This document shows, in pieces, positions 48,473 through 58,315 of a DNA stretch of 64,000 nucleotides. Origin of the DNA: JANOYJ01 sp963792485 (GTDB lineage Bacteria; Pseudomonadota; Alphaproteobacteria; Rhizobiales; Rhizobiaceae); contig CAWBWL010000009.1 of assembly GCA_963792485.1 (NCBI GenBank), forward strand, positions 186,001 through 250,000, read 5' to 3'. Both the position numbers and the translations under genes were made by a program. A model generated the notes under the pieces. That model saw nothing but the letters and a program-made list of their open reading frames with translations. It was not told the origin of the DNA and ran no database searches. Numbering within the stretch: the first letter of the stretch is position 1; every line of letters begins with the position of its first letter.

Positions 48473-49825
48473 CTAATAGTAATAATGGCTCCAGATCAGC
48501 CAGGCGCAACCCCCGTGAATGGCAAAAGTGCCGATGTGCATCACGACAATCTGCGCACCCAACCGGGCATTCAGCGGAGTCAGGTCACTTGGCTGGTTCC
48601 ATGTCCGCGCCACTTCCATGCCGCCCCAGATGCCGACAATACCGGCAAAGGCGCTGTAGCCGCCATATTCCAGCAGCACCGCGCATGACATCGTCAGCAC
48701 GAGCATCGCGGCGGATGTCTGGGTGGGCGCTATCGAGCGGGCGAGAGCCTGAAATGAGTGTCCGCCATCAAGCGGCAGAGCGGGAAACAGGTTGAGGGCG
48801 TTCATGACCGCTGACAGCATGGCGCCCCAGGCAAACCACCAGCTAAGCCAGTGATCGCCCGCCATGAATGTCAGTATTGTCAGCCCCACTGATATTGGAA
48901 TGCAGATCGCGGGTCCCATGATCGCGGTGACGGCCGCCTCGTATTCAGATCGGTATCCGCCCGATGGTATCGCAATGCCGCCCATGAACGGCACCAGCAT
49001 CATTCGGTTGCCGGTGTGGCCGAACATGCGGAAGGCCAGCAAATGCCCGTATTCATGTATGAGAATAATGGGCGCCAGCATCAAGGCGCCGTCCCAGCCG
49101 AATGTGACGGTGAAGCTGAGTATCGCCAGCGCCGACAACATCAGCTCATTTCCGTAAGTGCCCACAAAATTGTCGATTTTGCCGCGGGCATGTTTCGCTG
49201 CCCGGGGCTTGGGAGCACTGCGGCTTGAGGTCGAAGTATCATCAGTATTCACAGCCGCGACGGCTTCACTTGGTGCCCTTGCGCGTGGCGGCCTGTTCGA
49301 GGCAAGAAGCAGCATCAGGGATGAGGCTATCATCCCCGCAAGCATCATGAGATAAATTGCGAAATCAAACCGCCCCTGGACTCCAAACGTGTAAAGCGAC
49401 CCGAAACTGGTCCGGCGCGCTGTCTGGACCTCCCAATACTCTGCGCTGCGCCCCGCCCATTCAATTCGGTTCCACGACTTGTCGGCGTTTGGAAGGCCGC
49501 TGTCATATGCAACGTTATGCAGCGTGTATTGTGAGTCTGCGAATCTGAAAACGCTCTCGACGCTGCCGTCTTCCAGCGTCCTGTGTTCCGCGCCGCCACC
49601 ACCGGCGAACCTGTTCATCCGGGCAAGGCAGTTCTCAGGCGACGCGCGGGACAGCACTTTGAAAACCATCGCCTTGCGGCCGGTCATTACCAGCCGTGAA
49701 TACAGGGCAAGCAGCGCCAACGCGCCAAACACGATCACCCAGACCAAATCCCCCTCCGCCGCCTTCAATCGCCTGTCGGACTGATTATCGCGCTTTGGTT
49801 GAAAACAACATAACGCGCGTGTCAA
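48473..49825 (-). CDS. M50-family membrane metalloprotease
   Basis: Protein of 450 residues with several hydrophobic helices. The zinc motif HEYGH lies in LAPIILIHEYGHLLAF, and the second metal-ligand motif ALNLFPALPLDGGHSF (NxxPxxxLDGG) defines an S2P-type intramembrane protease. The N-terminal half has a first helix, a soluble domain (about residues 50-150, containing FADSQYTLHNVAYDSGLPNA) and a linker rich in Ala, Ser and Arg that is unlike RseP and has no PDZ motif. It overlaps the next gene by four bases. Substrate unknown. Confidence 0.88.
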   Translation of the reverse strand: MTRALCCFQPKRDNQSDRRLKAAEGDLVWVIVFGALALLALYSRLVMTGRKAMVFKVLSRASPENCLARMNRFAGGGGAEHRTLEDGSVESVFRFADSQYTLHNVAYDSGLPNADKSWNRIEWAGRSAEYWEVQTARRTSFGSLYTFGVQGRFDFAIYLMMLAGMIASSLMLLLASNRPPRARAPSEAVAAVNTDDTSTSSRSAPKPRAAKHARGKIDNFVGTYGNELMLSALAILSFTVTFGWDGALMLAPIILIHEYGHLLAFRMFGHTGNRMMLVPFMGGIAIPSGGYRSEYEAAVTAIMGPAICIPISVGLTILTFMAGDHWLSWWFAWGAMLSAVMNALNLFPALPLDGGHSFQALARSIAPTQTSAAMLVLTMSCAVLLEYGGYSAFAGIVGIWGGMEVARTWNQPSDLTPLNARLGAQIVVMHIGTFAIHGGCAWLIWSHYYY

Positions 49826-50616
49826 TTGCTGTGGAGATTCATCAACTCGGTAAACACATCCTCACTGCCCGCGACCAGCAAATTTCCCTTCCGAAGTCCG
49901 TCGCCCGCTAGAAAATCATTCGACTTCAGCCCTGCCGCATGGAGAACGCCGAGTGCGCCGAGACAGTCCCAGGAATTGATGTGCGGCTCGAAATAACCAA
50001 TCAGCCGTCCCGCCGCGACATAGCACAGCGCCAACGCGCCTGAGCCTTCCCGGTGAAACGTGCCGCCGGCCTCCAGAAACCGCTGAAATGAGGGCAGAAA
50101 TTCTTTCGGGCCGATGCGCGGGGAATAGCCGACGCTGCAAATGCCCTCTCGGATCGATTTGCCGGGGTGCTTGCCGACGGGCTTGCTATTGAGCGTTGCG
50201 GCAAAACCCGCGCCGCCCGCGAACAGCTCGTCGCGCGCGGGCGCATAGACCATGCCGAATTGGAGCTGATCGTCTTTCACGAAGCCGATTGAAACGCACC
50301 AGCTCGTCATGCCGCTGATAAAGGGCTGCGTGCCATCAATCGGATCGACCACCCATATCCCTTGTCCGTCCGAGAAGGTCGTCAGCCCGGTTTCTTCGCC
50401 GAGAAAAGCATCTTGCGGGAAATTTTCTTCCAACTGTTTCTTGATGAGAAGTTCGGTGTTGAGATCAGCCTCGCTTGCCAGATCCTGCGGTCCCTTGTTC
50501 TTGACCGTCAATGCGTCGCGGTTCCTGAAATAGCCAAGCGCGAGATCGCCGGCATCGCGAATGAGCGTGAGCGCAAAGGCATATCGCGCTGTTATGTCTG
50601 TGTTTTCGGCCATCAT
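49822..50616 (-). CDS. Inositol-monophosphatase-family phosphatase (HisN-like)
   Basis: Enzyme of 264 residues with metal-binding motifs FLGEETGL and WVVDPIDGTQPFISG, and the C-terminal SWDCLGALGVLHAAG (W-D-x-A/L-G). The form DPIDGTQPFISGMTSWCVS resembles histidinol-phosphatase (HisN) more than inositol monophosphatase, which reads DPIDGTxNF. The start is at the ATGA overlap with the ROK kinase stop. It may act on a sugar phosphate made by that kinase. Confidence 0.88.
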   Translation of the reverse strand: MMAENTDITARYAFALTLIRDAGDLALGYFRNRDALTVKNKGPQDLASEADLNTELLIKKQLEENFPQDAFLGEETGLTTFSDGQGIWVVDPIDGTQPFISGMTSWCVSIGFVKDDQLQFGMVYAPARDELFAGGAGFAATLNSKPVGKHPGKSIREGICSVGYSPRIGPKEFLPSFQRFLEAGGTFHREGSGALALCYVAAGRLIGYFEPHINSWDCLGALGVLHAAGLKSNDFLAGDGLRKGNLLVAGSEDVFTELMNLHSN

Positions 50617-51512
50617 CCATCTTTCCATAGCCAGGCCGCGCCGCGCACCCCGCTGGCGTCACCATGTTTGGCGCGGACGATGGGTGTGTGGAACACCGTC
50701 GAGAATGTGCGCTTGGCAAGCTCCCCCGGCAGCGTGTCGTAGAGTTCATCAACATTCGACATGCCGCCGCCCATGACGAATATTTCGGGATCAAGTGTGT
50801 TGACCACCGTTGCCAGTCCGCGCGCTACGCGGTCCACATAGCGATCCCAGAGCATGATGCTCAGCCGGTCGCCCCTGCGCATTTGATCAATGATCTGGCT
50901 CGCTTTCAGCGTCTCACCGGTGTGTTCCTCATATTGCGTTTCAAATGCGCGGCCCGAGACCCAGGTCTCCATGCACCCATGCCGCCCGCAATAGCAGGCT
51001 CTGCCTGGAACTTCCGTCGTATCGGGGAAGGGCAGGGGATTATGCCCCCATTCGCCGCCGCTATTGTTCGGCCCATGATGCGCCTTGCCGCCAACCGCGA
51101 TCCCCGCGCCCGCACCAGAGCCCAGTATCACCGCGAAGACAACGCTATGTCCAGCTCCCGCCCCATCGACCGCTTCGGACGCTGCAAAGCAATCCGCATC
51201 ATTCTCGACCCTGATATCGCGCAGAAGCGCCGCCTGCAAATCCGCCTCCACCGGGCGGCGCAGAAGCCAGGTCGAGCTTGCCCCTTTGCCCAGACGGCTG
51301 ACGGGTTCGAGCGAACCAGGAATACCGATGCCAATGGACCCAGTCTGACCGGTCTTGGCCTCGAGTCCATCAATCATCGCCTTGATGCGCGCGATGCAGC
51401 CTTCATAGTCGTGCCGGGGCGTGTCCTCGCGCAGGCGCAGCAGCTCGCGCCCGTCCGCTTCCATGGCGACGCCCTCAATCTTGGTGCCGCCCCAGTCAAT
51501 GCCGATGAGCAT
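50613..51512 (-). CDS. ROK-family sugar kinase (fructokinase-like)
   Basis: The 299-residue kinase begins LIGIDWGGTKIEGVAME (phosphate 1 motif DxGGTK). Sequence IGIGIPGSLEP and VENDADCFAASEA with the catalytic Asp are followed by VILGSGAGAGI. The zinc-binding cluster GRACYCGRHGCMETWVSG (CxCGxxGCxE) is typical of ROK kinases such as Mak fructokinase or NagK. Coupled by overlap with the phosphatase-family gene and the protease gene behind it. Confidence 0.93.
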   Translation of the reverse strand: MLIGIDWGGTKIEGVAMEADGRELLRLREDTPRHDYEGCIARIKAMIDGLEAKTGQTGSIGIGIPGSLEPVSRLGKGASSTWLLRRPVEADLQAALLRDIRVENDADCFAASEAVDGAGAGHSVVFAVILGSGAGAGIAVGGKAHHGPNNSGGEWGHNPLPFPDTTEVPGRACYCGRHGCMETWVSGRAFETQYEEHTGETLKASQIIDQMRRGDRLSIMLWDRYVDRVARGLATVVNTLDPEIFVMGGGMSNVDELYDTLPGELAKRTFSTVFHTPIVRAKHGDASGVRGAAWLWKDG

Positions 51513-51712
51513 AGTTCGCCTCCCGCCGGTCTCTTCCTCTCCTACAGATTTTCAGTTATCCTCGCTACATGCGCACAGGTTCAAAATCCCCAACGCAATC
51601 CCCCCGCACGCGGCATGCCGAACTGCTGCTCCTTTGCGCGCGCATTGGCTATTCGCCGCACTGATCTCCCTCTGCCTTCATGTTGAGTTCAACTGGCTTT
51701 GGGAGACCTGTC

Positions 51713-53089
51713 ATGACCTATCAAAACTACACCCTCGCGCAGCTGCAGGCGATTGACGCCGCGCATCATCTGCATCCGTTTACTGATCACAAATCCTTGC
51801 GAGAGGCCGGTTCGCGCATGATTGTGCGCGGCGAGGGGCCGTTCATCTATGACTCCGAAGGCTTCGAAATCCTTGACGGGATGGCGGGTCTCTGGTGCGT
51901 CAATCTCGGCTATGGGCGCAAGGAACTCGCTGACGTTGCGGCGCGGCAGATGCTTGAAATGCCGTATTACAACTCGTTCTTCAAGAGCACCGTACCGCCT
52001 GCAACACTTCTCGCCAAGCGGCTCGCTGAAATAGCGCCCGCGCACATGAACCAGGTGTTCTTTGGCTCATCAGGTTCAGAATCCAATGACACCGCGCTTC
52101 GGCTCGTGCGCCATTACTGGGCGCTTGAGGGCAAGCCGCAGAAGAATCGGATCATTTCCCGCAAAATGGCCTATCACGGCTCGACCATAGCAGGCTCTTC
52201 GCTTGGCGGCATGCAGGGCATGCATGACCAGCTTTATGGCGCGGTGCCAAACATCGTTCATGTCATGCCGCCATATGCATTCGAATTGGCTCTGCCCGGC
52301 GAAAGCGACCATGATTTCGGCCTGCGTGCTGCACGGGCGGTTGAAGATGCCATTCTTGAAGCAGGTGCGGACAATGTCGCCGCCTTTATCGGCGAGCCCA
52401 TCATGGGCGCGGGCGGGGTGAAAATTCCGCCTGCAAGCTATTGGCCAGAAATTCAGCGTATCTGCCGCAAATATGATGTGCTGATCATGTTGGACGAGGT
52501 CATCACCGGCTATGGCCGCACCGGCGAGTGGTTCGCGTCTCAATCGATGGGGATTGAGGCGGACACAATCACGACGGCAAAAGCGCTGACCTCAGGCTAT
52601 CTGCCGCTTTCCGCGCTCATCGTGTCCGACCGCATCGCCGATACGGTCGTCAAAAAGGGCGGGGACTTCAATCATGGCTACACCTATTCGGGTCATCCGG
52701 TTTGCTGTGCCTTGGCTTTGGAAAATCTCGCCATCATTGAGCGCGAAGGCCTTATCGACCGGGTCAAAAGTGACACCGGACCCTATTTCGGCGAGCGGCT
52801 GAAAGCGGCTGTGTCTGGGCACGGAATTGTTGGTGAAGTGCGCACATTCGGCCTTCTGGGCGCTATCGAGATCGTTGCGGACAAACAAACCCGCGCGCGT
52901 TTCCCGGAAGCCAAGGGCGCTGCGTTCCTTGTGCGCGATGAGGCGATCAAGAACGGCCTGATGATGCGCGCTGTCGGCGACACAATGATCCTGTCACCGC
53001 CGCTGATCTGGACGCGCGAGACGATTGATCTGGCGGTTGGGCGGATATTGAAGGCGCTGGACGAGGCAGAGACGCAGCTGAGGCAATAG
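51713..53089 (+). CDS. Class III pyridoxal-phosphate aminotransferase
   Basis: Enzyme of 458 residues from ATG 51713 (GGGAG precedes it). The fold signatures are VFFGSSGSESNDTALRLVRH, MAYHGSTIAGSSLGG, VLIMLDEVITGYGRTGEWFA and, with the cofactor-binding Lys, DTITTAKALTSGYLPLSALI. It resembles aspartate-aminotransferase-family omega-amine or putrescine:pyruvate transaminases. The substrate is not determinable from sequence alone; an agmatinase gene elsewhere in the window makes putrescine possible. Confidence 0.93.
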   Translation: MTYQNYTLAQLQAIDAAHHLHPFTDHKSLREAGSRMIVRGEGPFIYDSEGFEILDGMAGLWCVNLGYGRKELADVAARQMLEMPYYNSFFKSTVPPATLLAKRLAEIAPAHMNQVFFGSSGSESNDTALRLVRHYWALEGKPQKNRIISRKMAYHGSTIAGSSLGGMQGMHDQLYGAVPNIVHVMPPYAFELALPGESDHDFGLRAARAVEDAILEAGADNVAAFIGEPIMGAGGVKIPPASYWPEIQRICRKYDVLIMLDEVITGYGRTGEWFASQSMGIEADTITTAKALTSGYLPLSALIVSDRIADTVVKKGGDFNHGYTYSGHPVCCALALENLAIIEREGLIDRVKSDTGPYFGERLKAAVSGHGIVGEVRTFGLLGAIEIVADKQTRARFPEAKGAAFLVRDEAIKNGLMMRAVGDTMILSPPLIWTRETIDLAVGRILKALDEAETQLRQ

Positions 53090-53103
53090 GCGCCACAAAC
53101 GAA

Positions 53104-53141
53104 AACCGCGCTCCTCTGATTTTCATCACAGAAGCGCGGTT
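53104..53141. terminator. Hairpin terminator between convergent genes
   Basis: AACCGCGCT at 53104-53112 pairs with AGCGCGGTT at 53133-53141, extended inside by TCTG/CAGA. On the minus strand it is followed by TTTTCG. The remaining 230 bases to 53370 hold no supported feature. Confidence 0.65.
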
Positions 53142-53370
53142 CGCCACAATTACGCGTGGCCTTCGCTAAACATACGCATGCGAAGGATACTTAAAGCTCC
53201 GGTACGCGAGACCTTTTCCGGAGCGTTGACAACGTATGACCGCTGCCTTGGGATCACTTCTATAGGCACATCCTTACCCTCCGGTTAGCGAGAGGCTAAG
53301 TATTGGTAAATTTCACGATTTTTTTGGTTAAGGGAATATTTCTGAGGTGACGCCCGGTCATGCCTGCGCG

Positions 53371-54258
53371 TCACACTTTATCCGTGCCGCGCAGCATGTT
53401 GATGATTGCGCTGAAATCCTTCGCCGCGTTCCCGTTGGTGTTGAATAGCGCATAGAGCTGCGCCGAAAGCGTGCCAAGCGGAGTGATGGTGGAAGTCCGC
53501 TGCGCCTCGTTCTGTGCCAGCCGCAAGTCTTTCTGCATCAAGGCAGAGGTAAAGCCCGGCTTGAAATCATGGTTCGCGGGCGAAGAGGGAACGGGTCCCG
53601 CCACGGGCAGGTATTTGAGCAGCGCGCGGCTGATCCCAGACTTGCTGGTGGCAATATCAAAGAGAACCTGCTCGGAAAGGCCCAGCCGCTCGGCCAGGAG
53701 AAATGCTTCGGCGACCCCAAGCATGGAAATGCCGAGCATGAGATTGTTGCAAATTTTGGCTGCCTGACCGGAGCCTTCCGCGCCGCAGTGCAGAATGCGC
53801 TCGCCCAATGGCTTCAGGAGCGGCTCAGCGCGGGCAAAGGCTTCCCGCGACCCACCCGCCATGAGGGTAAGCGTGCCATCCCGCGCACCTGCCACGCCGC
53901 CCGAAACCGGGCAGTCGAGCGACCTGTGATCGTGGTCCTCCGCAATCTTGTGCGCTTCGCATGCTGTGTTCACCTCGATGGTGGAGCAGTCGATGAACAA
54001 GGCGCCACGCCGCGCCATGGCGGCGAGTTCCGCATAGACGTTGAGCACGAGCCGTCCATTGAGCAGCATTGTGAATACGGCCTCCGCATCAGCCACCGCC
54101 GCCGCAGCTGCGGTCTTCACATCCACGCCATTCGCCCGCGCCGCCGCACGGCTTGCCTCGATGAGGTCAAATCCCGATACAATATGTCCGGCCTTCACCA
54201 GATTGGCCGCCATCGGTCCACCCATATTGCCAAGTCCGATGAATGCGATTTTTGCCAT
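53371..54258 (-). CDS. mmsB: 3-hydroxyisobutyrate dehydrogenase-family enzyme
   Basis: Protein of 295 residues in the beta-hydroxyacid dehydrogenase family. The N-terminal NAD-binding motif is IAFIGLGNMGGPMAANL, the substrate-binding DCPVSGGVAGARDGTLTLMA is complete, and the catalytic Lys is in GQAAKICNNLMLGISML. The GPVPSSPANHDFKPGF region matches 3-hydroxyisobutyrate dehydrogenases of valine breakdown. The exact substrate is an inference. It stands alone and is divergent from cobQ. Confidence 0.88.
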   Translation of the reverse strand: MAKIAFIGLGNMGGPMAANLVKAGHIVSGFDLIEASRAAARANGVDVKTAAAAAVADAEAVFTMLLNGRLVLNVYAELAAMARRGALFIDCSTIEVNTACEAHKIAEDHDHRSLDCPVSGGVAGARDGTLTLMAGGSREAFARAEPLLKPLGERILHCGAEGSGQAAKICNNLMLGISMLGVAEAFLLAERLGLSEQVLFDIATSKSGISRALLKYLPVAGPVPSSPANHDFKPGFTSALMQKDLRLAQNEAQRTSTITPLGTLSAQLYALFNTNGNAAKDFSAIINMLRGTDKV

Positions 54259-54373
54259 TGCCGTCCTCCCGTGCCGGAATTTAAACGAGTTCGATTAATT
54301 TCAAAGCAAAATTAAAAATCATGACGGCGCTGTTGAACTGGTCTCAGCTGTCCGCATGCGCTATTCGCCTCCC

Positions 54374-55825
54374 ATGACACGCGCCATCATGCTGCAGGGA
54401 ACTGGCTCGGATGTGGGCAAGACTGTGCTTGTCGCCGGGCTTTGCCGCCTTGCGCGCCAGCGCGGGCTCAAAGTGCGCCCGTTCAAGCCGCAGAACATGT
54501 CCAATAATGCCGCTGTTGCCGCCGATGGCGGGGAGATCGGCCGAGCCCAATGGTTGCAGGCGATGGCCTGCGGCGTAGCGCCATCTGTGCATATGAACCC
54601 GGTGCTTTTGAAGCCCCAAAGCGAGACGGGCTCGCAAATCATTCTGCAGGGCAAGGCCTGGGGCACTGCGAAGGGCAGAGACTATCAAGCCCTCAAGCCG
54701 CGCCTCCTCGAGACGGTCATGGGCTCTTATGCGAAACTGTGCGAGGGCGCTGACCTGATCATAGCAGAGGGCGCGGGTTCGCCCGCCGAGATCAATCTGC
54801 GCAGCGGCGACATTGCCAATATGGGCTTTGCCACCGCCGCCAATGTGCCAGTTATTTTGGTGGGCGATATTGACCGGGGCGGGGTGATCGCATCGCTCGT
54901 CGGCACGCACACGATTTTGCCGGATGAAGACCGCAAGATGATTTCCGGCTTTGTCATCAACAAGTTCCGCGGCGATGTTTCGCTCTTCGATGATGGGATC
55001 AAGGCTGTCACCGCGCACACAAATTGGCCTTGCTTTGGCGTCGTGCCGTGGCTGAAACAGGCTTCGCGCCTTCCAGCCGAAGATTCCGTAGCGCTTGAAA
55101 CCGCGCAAGAAGGCGGCAAAGGCAAGTCAGTGATCGCGGTTCCGGTTCTCGACCGGATTTCCAATTTCGACGATTTCGATCCGCTGAAGTCCGAGCCCGA
55201 GATTGATCTCGTATTTGTCAAGGCAGGCGAGCGCATACCGGAAAACGCCGCGCTCATCATCCTTCCGGGCTCCAAATCAACGATTGCCGATCTCGCAGCC
55301 CTGCGCAGCAATGGCTGGGAGGAGGAGATCAAGCGCCATCATGCGGCTGGCAAGCCCGTCCTTGGCGTCTGCGGCGGCTATCAGATGCTTGGGCGCGAGT
55401 TGAATGACCCGCTCGGTCTTGAAGGTGAGCCATCAAGTGTGAGCGGCCTCGGTCTTCTCGAGATTTCGACGGACATGGAGCCTGAAAAGGCAGTGAGGAA
55501 TGCAAACGGGCACTCGGTGGCCTTTGGTGCGCCAATCAACGGCTATGAAATCCATATTGGCCGAACCTCAGGACCTGACTGCAGAAACGCGTTCGCGGTT
55601 CTGGATGGTCACCCGGACGGGGCGATTTCGGCTGATGGCAGGGTCATGGGTACCTATCTGCATGGCCTGTTTGCAGCCGACTCATTCCGCAGCAAATTCC
55701 TCACCCGCCTCGGCATGAACGCCGGCTCCAGCGCGTACTGGACTGACGTGGATGCTGCCCTTGATGAGATAGCAAGGGAACTCGACCGCCGGGGCCTCGG
55801 CAGGATCATCTCGGCGGCGCGCTGA
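54374..55825 (+). CDS. cobQ: Cobyric acid synthase
   Basis: CobQ amidates four side chains of adenosylcobyrinic acid diamide. The 483-residue product has the P-loop-like IMLQGTGSDVGKTVLVAGL and KPQNMSNNAAVAADGGEIGR, and GSYAKLCEGADLIIAEGAGS. The glutamine-amidotransferase domain has LGVCGGYQMLGREL (nucleophile Cys) and GTYLHGLFAAD (His). ATG 54374 matches the conserved MTRAIML start; ATG 54356 is in frame upstream. It lies 5 kb from the riboswitch-controlled cobalamin operon in this window. Confidence 0.95.
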   Translation: MTRAIMLQGTGSDVGKTVLVAGLCRLARQRGLKVRPFKPQNMSNNAAVAADGGEIGRAQWLQAMACGVAPSVHMNPVLLKPQSETGSQIILQGKAWGTAKGRDYQALKPRLLETVMGSYAKLCEGADLIIAEGAGSPAEINLRSGDIANMGFATAANVPVILVGDIDRGGVIASLVGTHTILPDEDRKMISGFVINKFRGDVSLFDDGIKAVTAHTNWPCFGVVPWLKQASRLPAEDSVALETAQEGGKGKSVIAVPVLDRISNFDDFDPLKSEPEIDLVFVKAGERIPENAALIILPGSKSTIADLAALRSNGWEEEIKRHHAAGKPVLGVCGGYQMLGRELNDPLGLEGEPSSVSGLGLLEISTDMEPEKAVRNANGHSVAFGAPINGYEIHIGRTSGPDCRNAFAVLDGHPDGAISADGRVMGTYLHGLFAADSFRSKFLTRLGMNAGSSAYWTDVDAALDEIARELDRRGLGRIISAAR

Positions 55826-55838
55826 ACCGGGCGTGGGG

Positions 55839-58196
55839 TCAGATGTAATAGTCGTTCAGCACATGCGTTGACGTATCATACTCCACAATGTGCTGGTTCC
55901 AGGCGTAGAGATTGCCCTGATCGTAATCCACAAGCCGAGCATAAAGCGGCTGGCCGGCGTCGAAATAGGCCCAGGTGAAATCCGTCACGCCAGCGGACGA
56001 GAAGAAAGTTTGGATCTGCGACCAAGTGTTGCTCGACGTCTGGTCATAGTCCACCGTCGCGGCAAAATAGGGCTGTCCCGCGTCGTAATAGGCCCAGTAG
56101 AAGTCCGTCGTCGCAGCGGTGGAGAAGAAGGTTTCGATCCGGCTCCAGGAATGGGCTAAGGTTTGGTCGTAGTCCGTGGCAGAGGAATGGAGCGGCTGGC
56201 CGGCGTCATAGTAGACGTAGGAGAAGTCGGTGACGCCTGCTGCCGAGTAAAACGATTGGATTTCTGACCAGCTTGAGGCGGTGGTTTGGTCGAAGTCTAT
56301 GCTTGCCGCATAGAGCGGTTGACCAGTGTCGTAGGCCAGCCATTTAAAGTCGATGACCGAGGCGGCGGAATAATATGTGTCTATCCTCGACCAGTTTCCG
56401 CTCGCTGATTGGTCGTGGTCTGAATTGAGCGAGTGGTATAGCTGCTCGGGGTCATAAGTGGTAAGGATGTAATCAAGGATATTGGCAGAAGTGTATGCTG
56501 AGACGATTATCGTCCACACGTCATTAAAATTGGTGTCGAACGTGTTATAATTGTACTCGCCAAAAGCGCCTAGCGCGCTTGCGCCCTGGCCGAGAACCAG
56601 TCTTATTGACGACTCGTTTGTATCGTTGAGCAGCAATGTGGATTTTTGAGTAACTATGGTGACGTCCGAGGCACCGGCCCCGTCCAACCAAATATTGCCG
56701 ATAAAAACGCCGGGACCTTGAACTGAAAATGATGGCAAGGCATCGCTTCCGCCCAAGTAAATGACGTCTTCTGTGCTATAATCCATCACGATGCCTGCGG
56801 AACCGGGACCGCCTCGGTCATCCATGAACACGAACCAATCCATACCTGCTCCACCAGTGGCGGTTTGCGAGAACCATCCATAAAGAAAGTCATTACCAGC
56901 GTGACCCTCCATGGCACCGTTAAAGCTAGCGTTTAAAATATCGTCATAATTGGAACCGATGATATTTTGGAAATTTGACAGTGTGTCACCCTCGGCAGTA
57001 CCGCCCGAGTAGATTCCCCTGCCAAGATTGATGTGGACACCCGATACGGAAGTGAAATAGCTTACTGTGTCACCTCCGATATTGCCTCCGCCGTCAAGAA
57101 CATCGGCTCCGACGCCACCGTCGATGATATCGGCACCGTCGCCGCCATTGATATTGTCATTCCCGCTTTCCCCCGAGAGCACGTTGTTCCAATAGTTCCC
57201 GAAGATGGTGTCATCAAACCTAGTACCGATGACATTCTCGATGATCGTATTGAACGCCACCCCAATATTATTCGTCATTCCATGCGTGGATGAATACTGC
57301 CCTGGCCTTATGTCGATCACCGAACTAGTACGAACCGCCTCCGTAGCCACCGGCGCTCCGTTTGCGTCATATGTGACGAGCCCTGTGCTCGTCACCACAT
57401 CGCCTGACAAATCCAGCGTATCGACCCCTCCGGCGTCATATATGGTCAGAACCGGGCTTCCATTTATGGCAAAGTTCAAGACTGAATTGATCCCGGGCGT
57501 GGCGTTGTAGCCGTAGGTCGTGTCACCAGCGCGTGTGGTGGGATTGAGGTTGTAGCCCGCAAAAAGTCCGGCAAAATTGCCGTCAGTCAGCGCCAGCAGG
57601 TCATAAACCATCGGCGTTTGCGGATAGATCCAGACCCAATCGTTTCCGTTTTTTGCCCAATGCGACGTGCCGCTGCCGTCTGAAGCGGCGTGAAAATACG
57701 ACATGATCGAATAGCGGTGCGTGTCCTGCTGGAACAAGGCATCGGTGAAGTAGCCGCCGGTGACGTTGTAGTAGCCTGGATGCTCGAGGCCGATGGCATG
57801 CAGCAGTTCGTGAATGATCGTCAGCAGGCCATAGCTTCCATAGAATAGGCTTGATGACTGGTTTGTGGTCCAGGATTGGTCAAAAAAGAGCTGGCCGGAT
57901 TGCAGATTGTTCGCCGGGGTGTACCATGTGCCATAAGCATAAGTGCCATCGCCGCGGCTGCCATTTATGGTGATGCTCGCGGGGCCGGAATACTGGACAA
58001 AGTCAAACCCGAACATTTCCTCAATGGTCTGGATGGCAATGTTCACCCAGGACTGAAACGTAGCGTCAAGCGCATTTCCGGCAGTGCTGTTGTAATTAAA
58101 GGAATAGGAAACGTAAGGCAGGTCCCAGTGGACGCCGCTTCGCGTCATCAGATTGGCGATAGACTGGCTGTCAAAAACGGGTGGATAAGTTGGCAC
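55839..58196 (-). CDS. Serralysin-like M10 metalloprotease with RTX and C-terminal 41-residue repeats (copy A)
   Basis: Protein of 785 residues from GTG 58196, which aligns with its neighbour's start (PTYPPVFDSQSIANL / PVYPPAYTSQQIADQ). An in-frame TTG at 58244 would add 16 residues. Zinc motif TIIHELLHAIGLEHPG (HExxHxxGxxH) is followed by the Met-turn SIMSYF. RTX calcium repeats come next (GGDGADIIDGGVGADVLDGG), then four tandem 41-residue repeats and a 34-residue cap. No N-terminal signal peptide is seen, so type I secretion is expected from the family. It is next to a paralogue; no dedicated transporter genes lie in the window. The central part (56.5-57.3 kb) is AT-richer than the neighbour. 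Confidence 0.88.
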   Translation of the reverse strand: MPTYPPVFDSQSIANLMTRSGVHWDLPYVSYSFNYNSTAGNALDATFQSWVNIAIQTIEEMFGFDFVQYSGPASITINGSRGDGTYAYGTWYTPANNLQSGQLFFDQSWTTNQSSSLFYGSYGLLTIIHELLHAIGLEHPGYYNVTGGYFTDALFQQDTHRYSIMSYFHAASDGSGTSHWAKNGNDWVWIYPQTPMVYDLLALTDGNFAGLFAGYNLNPTTRAGDTTYGYNATPGINSVLNFAINGSPVLTIYDAGGVDTLDLSGDVVTSTGLVTYDANGAPVATEAVRTSSVIDIRPGQYSSTHGMTNNIGVAFNTIIENVIGTRFDDTIFGNYWNNVLSGESGNDNINGGDGADIIDGGVGADVLDGGGNIGGDTVSYFTSVSGVHINLGRGIYSGGTAEGDTLSNFQNIIGSNYDDILNASFNGAMEGHAGNDFLYGWFSQTATGGAGMDWFVFMDDRGGPGSAGIVMDYSTEDVIYLGGSDALPSFSVQGPGVFIGNIWLDGAGASDVTIVTQKSTLLLNDTNESSIRLVLGQGASALGAFGEYNYNTFDTNFNDVWTIIVSAYTSANILDYILTTYDPEQLYHSLNSDHDQSASGNWSRIDTYYSAASVIDFKWLAYDTGQPLYAASIDFDQTTASSWSEIQSFYSAAGVTDFSYVYYDAGQPLHSSATDYDQTLAHSWSRIETFFSTAATTDFYWAYYDAGQPYFAATVDYDQTSSNTWSQIQTFFSSAGVTDFTWAYFDAGQPLYARLVDYDQGNLYAWNQHIVEYDTSTHVLNDYYI
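55842..56435 (-). repeat. Tandem 123-bp repeats encoding 41-residue units in protease A
   Basis: Four units and a 34-residue cap at the protein C-terminus. Unit pattern: DYDQ near position 7, Trp near 15, then I-x-T/S-F-F/Y-S, AGVTDF, and a closing YYDAGQPL. For example YAASIDFDQTTASSWSEIQ and SFYSAAGVTDFSYVYYDAGQ. The cap ends LNDYYI. A degenerate unit lies just upstream in the protein. The same array occurs in the neighbouring paralogue. Confidence 0.85.
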
Positions 58197-58315
58197 GTCG
58201 GCTTGCCCCCAAGCATCGCAAATGCCCGCGCCCGCCGCTGGCAACCGACCCAGTCGTTATCACGTTTCTTGGTTGAAACAAGCGGGTTGTGCAGCTTCTT
58301 GCTGCCTACAGGCCG

